NCBI GenBank assembly: GCA_052035735.1
Contig: JBPOHI010000007.1
Location: forward strand, 77,017 to 141,016
Source of the DNA: JAGPDF01 sp052035735
GTDB lineage: Bacteria; Acidobacteriota; Thermoanaerobaculia; Multivoradales; JAGPDF01
Reading direction: 5' to 3'
DNA length: 64,000 nt
Shown: in pieces, positions 27,060 through 34,590 of the stretch
Numbering within the stretch: the first letter of the stretch is position 1
Layout: each line of letters opens with the position of its first letter
Notes under the pieces: generated by a model
What the model saw: the letters and a program-made list of their open reading frames with translations, nothing else
Databases searched by the model: none
What the model was told of the DNA's origin: nothing
Made by a program: the position numbers and the translations under genes

Positions 27060-28466
27060 TCAGGAGGCCCCGCGCACACCCGGCTCGAGGCGCAACAGCG
27101 AACGCTCGAAGTCGAACTCGAGGACACGAAAGCGGCGCCAGAAGTCGTTGCCGAGAATGGCCGCCCGGGGCTCGAGCCCCCAGGCGCGAAGGGCGGCGAG
27201 CTCGGGCACGACGGCGAAGGCGACGTCGGCGAACGACTCGCCGGCGATGCGCAGCTGCCGCGCCCGGGCGCGGGAAGCGACGACCGCCTGGCGATCGAGA
27301 CCGCGCAGCTCGATTCCAGGACCCGCCAGACCCTCGAGAGCGAGTTCGCGGGAGAGCTCCGCGCCGACCAGCGAGACCTTCGCGCCGGTATCCACGACGA
27401 GGGTGAGCGCCCGGCCGGCCACCTCACCGGAGAGAAAGAGGTGCCGGTCGGCGAGCGAGAAAGGCAGCGCCGGACCGGTCAGGCGGGCCGATCCGCCGAG
27501 TCGAAGACGAGCGTGCTCGCCGCCGTCGAAGGCGATCTCGAGGACACGCGCTCGCCGCAAGAGGTCGAGACCGACGATGCCGCCGATCTCCCGCCCGCCG
27601 ATCTGCGGCAGGCTGTCGAGCACGGTCGCGTCGACAGCACCGAAGTCGAGATCGCCGAGGACGAAGTCCGGGATCGTGGCGCGCCGCGACGGACCGGCGA
27701 CGGGACCGCTGACTCCGACCGGGCGCGCGTCCGCGGCGACGGCACCGCCGCTTTCATGGGCGACCGCGCTCACCGCGACCACTTCGGTCCCTGGCGGAAG
27801 CAGGTCGAGCCGCACGACGCACGACGCCGCGGCGAGATCGACGACGAACAGCGCCCTCCGGCCAGAGCGCAGGCCGCCCTCTGCGAAGAGATGCTCGCCG
27901 TCGAAGAGCAGCGAGACCTGGCCCTCGACAGCCGTGGTGGCCGCGCTGGCGCTCGCTTCGAGAGTGATCGCCCAGTCGTCGGGCCCCAGCGGCAGCCGGC
28001 CGCCGAACAGGTCGAGCACCGGCCCGGGGGCGGCCCGCACCGCCTCGTAGGAAGAGACCGCGAAGGCGCGCTCGAAGCCGTCGCCGCGCCTGAGGTTGAC
28101 CCGCAGGTCGAGCCGCGCGAGATCGGAACCGGAGACCGGAGGCAGCGACCGGACGCCGCCGTCGGCGCGGTGCACCGAGACGGTCAGCTCCTCTCCGGCG
28201 CAGGCCGCTGCGATCGATCCACCGCCCGCTCCGCGTATGAGATCGGCGGACTTGCCCTCGCCGAGCGGCAGGATGAACGTGATCACTCCACTCGCCGGCC
28301 GGAGCGCGATCGCGCGCCGCTCGCCGGCAGGGATGCGGGTGGGCTCGAGAGCGACGCCGCCCTCGCGCTCGACGAGCAGCAGCAGCGAGCAGTCGGCGAA
28401 AGCGAGAGCGTTCGGTAGCGTCCACAGCAGGGCGGTGAGCAGGGTTCGGCGGAGCTTCGGGGTCAT
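27060..28466 (-). CDS. Exported retropepsin-like aspartic protease with two lobes
   Basis: 468 residues with a signal peptide (about 7-25). The C-terminal half (about 335-465) is a retropepsin-like domain with LTLVVDTGAKVSLVG at about residues 355-369, IAGESFADVAFAVVP, and AILGNDFWRRFRVLEFDF. The middle (about 185-330) looks like a second copy: ALFVVDLAAASCVVRLDLL lines up with the DTG strand, and IGGIVGLDLLRRARVLEIAF lines up with the AILGNDFW strand. In this copy the DTG is DLA, so it is probably not catalytic. AGGGAGG precedes the ATG by five bases. The N-terminal 180 residues are unassigned. Confidence 0.8.
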   Translation of the reverse strand: MTPKLRRTLLTALLWTLPNALAFADCSLLLLVEREGGVALEPTRIPAGERRAIALRPASGVITFILPLGEGKSADLIRGAGGGSIAAACAGEELTVSVHRADGGVRSLPPVSGSDLARLDLRVNLRRGDGFERAFAVSSYEAVRAAPGPVLDLFGGRLPLGPDDWAITLEASASAATTAVEGQVSLLFDGEHLFAEGGLRSGRRALFVVDLAAASCVVRLDLLPPGTEVVAVSAVAHESGGAVAADARPVGVSGPVAGPSRRATIPDFVLGDLDFGAVDATVLDSLPQIGGREIGGIVGLDLLRRARVLEIAFDGGEHARLRLGGSARLTGPALPFSLADRHLFLSGEVAGRALTLVVDTGAKVSLVGAELSRELALEGLAGPGIELRGLDRQAVVASRARARQLRIAGESFADVAFAVVPELAALRAWGLEPRAAILGNDFWRRFRVLEFDFERSLLRLEPGVRGAS

Positions 28467-28625
28467 GGTGGCCTCCCTTCGGGTGCTCGGGGAGAGCAAC
28501 AGCAGTGCCAGCAGACCGCCACGCCCCGAAAGCTGCGGCCGCGGCCGGCGGCCGCCTCTGATCGGGAAGCTTCTGCCGAATTCGGGAGTCCGGCTGGCGA
28601 CGAAGAGGCAGCCGGGTGACCGGTC

Positions 28626-30656
28626 TCAGCCGGGCAGGGAGAGGAAGAGCGCCGCCCAGACAGCGCCGCGGAAGAGCCTGGCCTTGAGGCGCCAGTAGGG
28701 CTCGGCCGCCTTCCAGAAGGTCGAGGCGCGGATCGTCGCCAGGGTCTCGCGATCGGCGGCCAGCGCAGCGGCGAGGCTGGAGAGCTCTGCACGCTCCCGG
28801 CAGCTCGTCCGCCAGAGGAGCTCGAGCGCGGCGCGCTCCGCGTCCGGCACCGGCGACCTCTCCGGCAGCCCGGCGAGGAAGGCCTTGAGAGCTTCGGCGC
28901 TCCTCCTCCAGGTGAAGGTGCGGGCGGTGGCGACCGCCCCCGCGGCCAGCCGCTCGCGCAGCGGGCGGTCTTCGACCAGCTGCAGCATCGCTCCGGCGAG
29001 CGCTTCGGCGTCGCCGGGCGGCACGACCAGCGCGTTGTCGTCGTGGCGTGCGTACTCCATGACGCCACCGCTCGCGGTGAGGACGCAGGCGGCACCGGAA
29101 GCCATCGCTTCGAGTCCGACCAGGCCGAAGCCCTGGAAGAGCGACGGATCGACGACGATGTGCGCCGTCGACAGGAGGCGCGCGACGCCGTCGCGCGAGA
29201 GCACCCCGGCGTGAGAGTGCGGAAAGTTCTCCTCTTCGAAGCGGTGGGCGCCGAAAAGGACGATCTCGACCCGCGGATGGGCGGCGATCTTGCGCAGCGC
29301 CGGCAGGAGGTAACGCCAGCCGCGCCGCTCTTCGTAGCGCAGCATCGCGACCACACGCACCCGCCCATCGTCCGCCCGGTCACCGCGCGGGTAGAAGACC
29401 TCCGGGTCGCCGCTCATCGGCACGACCGACGCGCGGTGTCCATGGCGCTCCTCGATCAGACCGGCGAGCCAGGTCGAAATCACGGTGATCTGTGGCACGA
29501 GGTCGTAAGTCTGCGCCACGACTTCGACCGGATCACCGCCGAACCAGCCTTCGTAGTCCTGCACGAAGTAGGCGGCCCGGGTCTCCGGCCGGCGGGCGGC
29601 GACCAGCGCGACCGGCGGCACGGTCTGGTAGGCGGTGGCGACGAGCACGCGGGTTGCCGGCAGCTCGTCGGCGAAGCGTTCGGGGGAAAGGCGGAGCGGC
29701 GTAAAGAAGAGCTCGAGATCGATCTCGCTCGCCGCCTCCTCGAGGATCACCACGCCAGCATGGAGACCCTCGAGGACCAGCGCGTTGGTGAGCTCGAGGA
29801 CGTCGGCCACACCGCCGAAAACACCCATCATCGGCAGCACGAACAGGACGTCGTAGGGCGCTGCGGTACGCGCCCCCGTCCAGGCAAAGGTCTCCGCATC
29901 GCGCACGGAGCCGAGCTCGTTCCGGCGATTGAACTCCGCCACCTCGGTCTCGTAGCGGTGGCGCCAGCGCGCCATCAGCAGCTCGCGATTCCGGGCGAAG
30001 CGGGCGTCGCCATCGGAGAAACTCGCCCCCTGGCGGTGATAGACGAAGACATCGTCCGCCACGACACAGCGCCAGCCGCCGGCGCGCGCGCGGAAGTGGA
30101 AGTCGGTCTCCTCGCAGTAACCCCGATCGAACGCCTCGTCGAGGACGCCTAAGGAGGCGATGACCTCGCGCTTCACCAGCAGGCAGAAGCCGACCACGGT
30201 GGTGACGTCCGGATAAGCGCCCGGGCAGCGCTCGGCGACCCGGCTGGCGAACGAGAAGACATCCTCTCCGGGAGGGATCTTGACCGACAGATTCACCGCG
30301 CTGTTCGAGAGCGGGCAGCACATGCCGATCGCCGGCTCGCGATCGAGCCGATCGACCATCCGTTCGAGCGCTCCCGGCGTGAGCAGGGTGTCGCTGTTCA
30401 ACAGGCAGACATAGGGAGCCTCGGAGAAGAGCAGGCCGCGGTTCGCGGTCTTGACGAAGCCCAGGTTGACCGGGTTCTCGAGCAACGTGATCCCGTCCTG
30501 CTCGCGCAGCCATTCGGTAGTGCGGGCGTCGCTCGCGTCATTGACCACCAGGATCCGCGCCCAGGCCGGGGCGAACGCGCGTGCGGTGCGCAGGCAATCG
30601 CGCGTCGCCCGCAACGCGTTGTGGACCGGGATGACGAGGTCGAGCTTGACGGTCAT
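28626..30656 (-). CDS. Two-domain glycosyltransferase (GT2 + GT4)
   Basis: 676 residues. The N-terminal GT2 domain (about 1-270) shows KLDLVIPVHNALRATRDCL, VVNDASD, NPVNLGFVKTANRG, YVCLLNSDT and CEETDFHFRARAGGW. The second domain (about 280-590) is GT4-like: PMMGVFGGVADV, VVPMSGDPEVFYPRG, VAMLRYEERRGWRYLLPAL, DPSLFQGFGLVGLEAMASG and the usual terminal helices. It ends in a Trp/Arg-rich tail, ASTFWKAAEPYWRLKARLF, shared with the upstream transferase. The ATG overlaps that gene's stop (ATGA). It probably builds a surface polysaccharide or glycan; acceptor and donor are unknown. Confidence 0.9.
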   Translation of the reverse strand: MTVKLDLVIPVHNALRATRDCLRTARAFAPAWARILVVNDASDARTTEWLREQDGITLLENPVNLGFVKTANRGLLFSEAPYVCLLNSDTLLTPGALERMVDRLDREPAIGMCCPLSNSAVNLSVKIPPGEDVFSFASRVAERCPGAYPDVTTVVGFCLLVKREVIASLGVLDEAFDRGYCEETDFHFRARAGGWRCVVADDVFVYHRQGASFSDGDARFARNRELLMARWRHRYETEVAEFNRRNELGSVRDAETFAWTGARTAAPYDVLFVLPMMGVFGGVADVLELTNALVLEGLHAGVVILEEAASEIDLELFFTPLRLSPERFADELPATRVLVATAYQTVPPVALVAARRPETRAAYFVQDYEGWFGGDPVEVVAQTYDLVPQITVISTWLAGLIEERHGHRASVVPMSGDPEVFYPRGDRADDGRVRVVAMLRYEERRGWRYLLPALRKIAAHPRVEIVLFGAHRFEEENFPHSHAGVLSRDGVARLLSTAHIVVDPSLFQGFGLVGLEAMASGAACVLTASGGVMEYARHDDNALVVPPGDAEALAGAMLQLVEDRPLRERLAAGAVATARTFTWRRSAEALKAFLAGLPERSPVPDAERAALELLWRTSCRERAELSSLAAALAADRETLATIRASTFWKAAEPYWRLKARLFRGAVWAALFLSLPG

Positions 30657-31696
30657 CGGCCGAGGAGCTTCGCCTTGAGCCTCCACCAGCGCGAAAGCGT
30701 CCGCCAGGAGGTCGAGGCGTAGATCTGCTGCAGGGTGGAGAGCAGCGCGCTCTCACGCTCGCCGGCGGCCTGGAGCTGGCGGGCGGCATCGCCGCGGAAG
30801 GCCGTGAGATCCGCCGCCAGTTGCGCCCCCCGGCGCGAGCTTTCGGTGAGCTCCGCGACCAGCCGTTGCCCATCGGCACGCGCGGCAGCGAGCTCTTCCG
30901 CGAAGCGGGCGCGCTCGCTGCGCAGCAACCAGGCCTCGTTCTGGAAGCTGTCCACCAGCGCGGCCTGGGTGGCGACGCTGTGGCGGTGCCAGTGTTTCGC
31001 GAACAGCTGCCGGCGCGCCGTCTCGGCTTCGACGCCGTGCCACGGGGTCACCGTGGTGGCGTTCGACTGGTCGTCGCGCACGCGATAGACGGCGGTGATC
31101 CCGGCGATGCGGTGAAAGCGTCCGCGCTCGGCGAGGCGGATCATGAAATCCCAGTCTTCGAGAATGTCGAAGCTCTCGTCGTAGCGCAGGTCGGTGGCGG
31201 CGTGCATCAGGCCGATGAGCGAGATGTAGTTCGACGACAGCAGGCGATCGGGGTCGAACGGCTGGCCGTAGACCACCAACCGCCGCCCTGGGTGGTAGCG
31301 GCCATCGGGTCCGAGCTGCTGCTCGACCTGCTCGACGTCGGTGTAAGCGACGCGATAGGAGTCGCTGCCCGAGAGGAAACGCGCCAGGGTCGCGAGATGG
31401 TCGGGGAGGAAGAGGTCGTCGTCGTCGAGATAGGCCACGAAGCGGCCGCGCGCGGCGTCGAGGCCGGCATTCAGGGCCAACGCCCGGCCGTGTGGCGGCA
31501 CACGGTGGATGAGCGTGAGGCCGCCGTCGCCGGGCGCGGAAGCGAGCAGCTCCGCCGGCGGCGCACTGCCGCCATCGGCGACCACCAGGGTCTCGAAGTC
31601 ACGCAGGGTCTGGGCGCGCAGGCTCGCCAGGGCTTCGCCGAGCAACGCCGGCCGATCGCGCGTCCTGACGATCACGGAGACGAGAGGCGGCATCAT
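30653..31696 (-). CDS. Family 2 glycosyltransferase
   Basis: 347 residues. A cytoplasmic or membrane-associated nucleotide-sugar transferase. Seen: LVSVIVRTRDRPALLGEALASL, VVADGGSAPP, ALNAGLDAARGRFVAYLDDDDLFLPDHL (the DDDD metal site lies in VAYLDDDDLF), and ILEDWDFMIRLAERGRF. The last 100 residues are charged and helical, probably coiled coil, and end in ASTSWRTLSRWWRLKAKLLGR. Start is the first of two adjacent ATGs. No strong ribosome-binding site is visible. It is coupled to the downstream two-domain transferase. Confidence 0.88.
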   Translation of the reverse strand: MMPPLVSVIVRTRDRPALLGEALASLRAQTLRDFETLVVADGGSAPPAELLASAPGDGGLTLIHRVPPHGRALALNAGLDAARGRFVAYLDDDDLFLPDHLATLARFLSGSDSYRVAYTDVEQVEQQLGPDGRYHPGRRLVVYGQPFDPDRLLSSNYISLIGLMHAATDLRYDESFDILEDWDFMIRLAERGRFHRIAGITAVYRVRDDQSNATTVTPWHGVEAETARRQLFAKHWHRHSVATQAALVDSFQNEAWLLRSERARFAEELAAARADGQRLVAELTESSRRGAQLAADLTAFRGDAARQLQAAGERESALLSTLQQIYASTSWRTLSRWWRLKAKLLGR

Positions 31697-31776
31697 GGCA
31701 AGGAAGGACGCTAACACGCCCGGCGCTGCGGGCCCCTGCGGAGGAGCCGGCGTGCGGGGGGCCGCGGCTGCGGCGC

Positions 31777-33456
31777 TCAGCCCGAAGCGGCCTCGCGGCG
31801 CAGCAACACGAGCGTCCGATCGTCGGCGAACGGCACGCCGCGGACGAACTTCTCGAGCTCGACGTCGAGGCCTTCGGCGAGCTTTGCGAGCGGCGCCTGA
31901 CGCCGGGCGACGAGGTACGCCTCGAGGCGCTCGAGACCGAACTCCTCGTCCTCCGGGTCGCAGGCCTCGACGATGCCGTCGGTGTAGAGCACGAGAAGAT
32001 CGCCGGGGCCGAGGGTGCGCTCCTGCTCGGTGAACCTGGCCTCCGCCAGCAGGCCGATCGGCGGGCCGGTGGCACCGAGGCGCTCGACCGAACCGTCGGC
32101 GCGCACGAGCAGGGCCGGATTGTGGCCGGCGTTGGTGAACCCGAGGCGGCCGTTGGATCCACCCGCGACGTCGACCGAGACCAGCATGGCGGTGGCGTAC
32201 TTGGCGAGCGGCGTGCGGCGGTAGAGGAGGTTCGAGACCAGCGGTGCGATCTCGCCGGGGGACATCCCGTTCTGCACCGGGCTCGCGGCGAGCGCCTCGA
32301 GCGACGCGGTGAGCAGCGCCGCCCCCATCCCCTTGCCGGAGACATCGACGATCATGCCGAAGAGCTCGCTGCCGTCGCCGCGCACGGTCGCCAGGTAGTA
32401 GTCGCCGGAGACGCCGCGCGAGGGCACACTGCCGCCGTGCAGCGACCATCCTGGAATCGCGGGCAGCTCGCGCGGCAGCAGCCCCACCTGGATGGCGCGC
32501 GCCAGCTTGATCTCCTCTTCGAGGCGCCGGCGCTCGGCCGACTCTTCGACCAGCGCGATATTGCGGATCCGCAGAGCGGCTACGGAGGCCAGCGAGGTCA
32601 GCAGCTCGAGGTCTTCGGCGGTGAAGCTCCGGACGTGGGCGCGCGAGTCGAGGGCGATCATTCCGAGCGGTCCCTGGTCGTCGTAGAGCGGCGCGGCGAT
32701 CAGGCTGCGGATACCGGACATCATCAGACTCGCGGCCTGTCCGAAGCGCTCGTCGGCGGCGATGTCGCAGACCAGCGCCGCCTGTCGCTTCTCGATCACT
32801 TCCTCGTGCAGGGTGCGCGACAGCAGAGCCTCGGTGCGCGATCCGGGTCCGCGGCGTGACGTGGCGCGACGGTACCGGCCCGGCCCTTCGCGCAGGACGA
32901 TGACGCCCTCCTCCGGGCCCAAGGCCTTCCAGGCGTTGTCGAGAATCAGCTCGAGCAGCTCCGGCAGCGCCATCGAGCGGCCGAGCGCGCGATGGACCTC
33001 GTTGAGCATCTCGAGGCGCTCGGCGTGCCGGCGCAGGGCTCCGGTGTCGAGGTCGGCGGGGGCGTGCCCGCCGGAGAGCAGGTCGGCCGCCTTCATGAAG
33101 ACCGAGGTGCCGGGCGCGGGCGGAGCGTTCGAAAGCGGGCGGGCACGCGGCGCGGCCAGGTCGTCGATCCGCTCGACGAGCAGCAGGCTGGTCCCGACCG
33201 CGATCTGATCGCCGGGAGCGAGTGGCTCGCGGGCCGTCACCGTGTTCGAGTTTCGCCGTGTGCCGGCGCGCGAGCCGAGATCCTCGACCCACCAGCCGGA
33301 ACCGGCGCGCGAGATCCGTGCATGCCGCCGTGATGCCGCGCGATCGGCGAGCACGATGTCGCTCTCCTCGGCGCGCCCGACGAGGATCTCGTCCTGGTCG
33401 AACGAGCGCGTAGAGGCGGCGACGGGATCGCGGACAGCGATGACGATCGGAGACAC
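31777..33456 (-). CDS. FHA-GAF-PP2C serine/threonine phosphatase (RsbU type)
   Basis: 559 residues. Order: FHA domain (about 5-90) with ILVGRAEESDIVLADRAASRRHARI (core GRAEESDIVL and SRRHARI); GAF domain (about 140-300); linker coiled coil with EEIKLARAIQVGLLP; and PP2C-type phosphatase (about 315-555) with GGSVPSRGVSGDYY, MIVDVSGKGMGAAL, TNAGHNPALL, YTDGIVEA and FADDRTLVLLRRE. The Asp ligands look intact. Such proteins usually dephosphorylate anti-anti-sigma partners, but no STAS protein is encoded nearby. The GTG start has AGGGGA about seven bases upstream; a start 18 codons earlier is possible. Confidence 0.9.
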   Translation of the reverse strand: MSPIVIAVRDPVAASTRSFDQDEILVGRAEESDIVLADRAASRRHARISRAGSGWWVEDLGSRAGTRRNSNTVTAREPLAPGDQIAVGTSLLLVERIDDLAAPRARPLSNAPPAPGTSVFMKAADLLSGGHAPADLDTGALRRHAERLEMLNEVHRALGRSMALPELLELILDNAWKALGPEEGVIVLREGPGRYRRATSRRGPGSRTEALLSRTLHEEVIEKRQAALVCDIAADERFGQAASLMMSGIRSLIAAPLYDDQGPLGMIALDSRAHVRSFTAEDLELLTSLASVAALRIRNIALVEESAERRRLEEEIKLARAIQVGLLPRELPAIPGWSLHGGSVPSRGVSGDYYLATVRGDGSELFGMIVDVSGKGMGAALLTASLEALAASPVQNGMSPGEIAPLVSNLLYRRTPLAKYATAMLVSVDVAGGSNGRLGFTNAGHNPALLVRADGSVERLGATGPPIGLLAEARFTEQERTLGPGDLLVLYTDGIVEACDPEDEEFGLERLEAYLVARRQAPLAKLAEGLDVELEKFVRGVPFADDRTLVLLRREAASG

Positions 33457-33627
33457 CCGGCGATCCCCTAATCGCGCCTGGCCTTCGCCTCGACCGACCG
33501 GCGGGCGCACCGACGGTTCTGCAGCAGACTCACTCGATACCCCCCCTGAAGGCCCTGTTCCGGACTCGCGGAGTCTAGCCGGATTCGGGCTGCGCCAGGG
33601 GGGAAAGATGTCGGAGGGAGCGCCGGT

Positions 33628-34437
33628 TCAGGAGCCGCGGCGCAGCGAGCCGATCAGCCCTTCGAAGGCGGCGCGTTCGGCGTCGATCGTCGCCTTCGGG
33701 CCAGTGAACTTGAAGAACCAGTTGGCGTCGCCGCCCTCGGCGACCACGCCGAGCAGCGCCCAGTTCTCCATCGCCGCCGCCGCCGCGCCGCTCATTGTGC
33801 CCGGGTTGTAGGTCCCGGTGGTCTCGACGAAGAGTGCCGGAATGCCGTGAATGTCGCCGGTGCGCGTCTTGAGCGCCGACAGCGGGTCGGCGCCGTTGGG
33901 CTGGGCGAACTGCATCGCCCAGCGCTGCGCGTTGTCGATCGGCGGGCCGCCCTGATTCGGCCCGAAGTAGAAGACCACCAGCTCGGCGTCGCCGGCGGCG
34001 CCCGCAACGCGGTATTGGGCGCGCCGCATCGGGTTGGCCGGCGGCTGCGCGACCCAACTCGCCGGCGCGTCCCAGACCAGGCCGGCCGATCCCAGGCCAC
34101 CCTGCGGGTCGACCGGCGGCAGCGCGATGCCGGAGGCGCCCATACCCGCGGGCATCCCGCCGGGCATGGCTCCTGCCAAGCCGCCTGCCGGGGGGTGTCC
34201 GGGCGGGAGCGCCACCGAGGGATGTCCGGGCGGAAGCTCCTGCGGCGTCGCCGCGGTGGCGCCCTGGGCCGGCTGAGCCGCCGGTTCCGGCGCGGTCTTC
34301 GTCGCCGCGGTCTCCTGCGGCGCGCTCTGAACGTTGAGCTGCGGCTCCTTGCTGCATGCGGCAGTGGTGGCCATCGCCGACAGGGCGACCGCCGCCGTCA
34401 GCGTGGTGAGTCCTGAGGTTCTGTTCTTGAGTTCCAT
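33628..34437 (-). CDS. Lipoprotein of unknown function
   Basis: 269 residues. A signal peptide ends in the lipobox TTAAC (Cys about residue 28). It is followed by a long Pro/Gly/Ala-rich linker with repeats of LPPGHP and GGMPAGMG (about 50-120). The folded C-terminal part (about 125-265) starts with GLVWDAPASWV and has AELVVFYFGPNQGG, NAQRWAMQF, PALFVETTGTYN and NWFFKFTGPKATID. This pattern is common in uncharacterised acidobacterial and myxobacterial lipoproteins. No enzyme motif was found. GGAGGGG precedes the ATG. Confidence 0.75.
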   Translation of the reverse strand: MELKNRTSGLTTLTAAVALSAMATTAACSKEPQLNVQSAPQETAATKTAPEPAAQPAQGATAATPQELPPGHPSVALPPGHPPAGGLAGAMPGGMPAGMGASGIALPPVDPQGGLGSAGLVWDAPASWVAQPPANPMRRAQYRVAGAAGDAELVVFYFGPNQGGPPIDNAQRWAMQFAQPNGADPLSALKTRTGDIHGIPALFVETTGTYNPGTMSGAAAAAMENWALLGVVAEGGDANWFFKFTGPKATIDAERAAFEGLIGSLRRGS

Positions 34438-34524
34438 GTCTGGGTTCCCCTCCAGGCAGGACCATAGCAAGGGCGCCATCCGGGCCGGCCACCCAAAGGG
34501 TCGGGAACGGCGCTGCCCGAAACG

Positions 34525-34558
34525 GAAAAGCCCGCCGGCCGCGAGGGCCAGCGGGCTT
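34525..34558 (-). terminator. Rho-independent terminator after the MtrB-like gene
   Basis: An eight-base-pair stem, AAGCCCGC with GCGGGCTT, with extra inner GC pairs. Read on the minus strand it is followed by TTTTCCG. It lies about 30 bases after the stop of the MtrB/PioB-like gene. Confidence 0.75.
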
Positions 34559-34590
34559 CGCCCGTCGGTGCCTGCTGTTCGTGGAGCAAA

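Noticed and set aside
31777..33292. Single giant protein joining the phosphatase region and the GT2 gene (long frame 30653-33292)
   Set aside because: The upstream part of that frame is out of frame with the FHA-GAF-PP2C gene and is Arg-rich shadow sequence; the GT2 gene has its own ATG.
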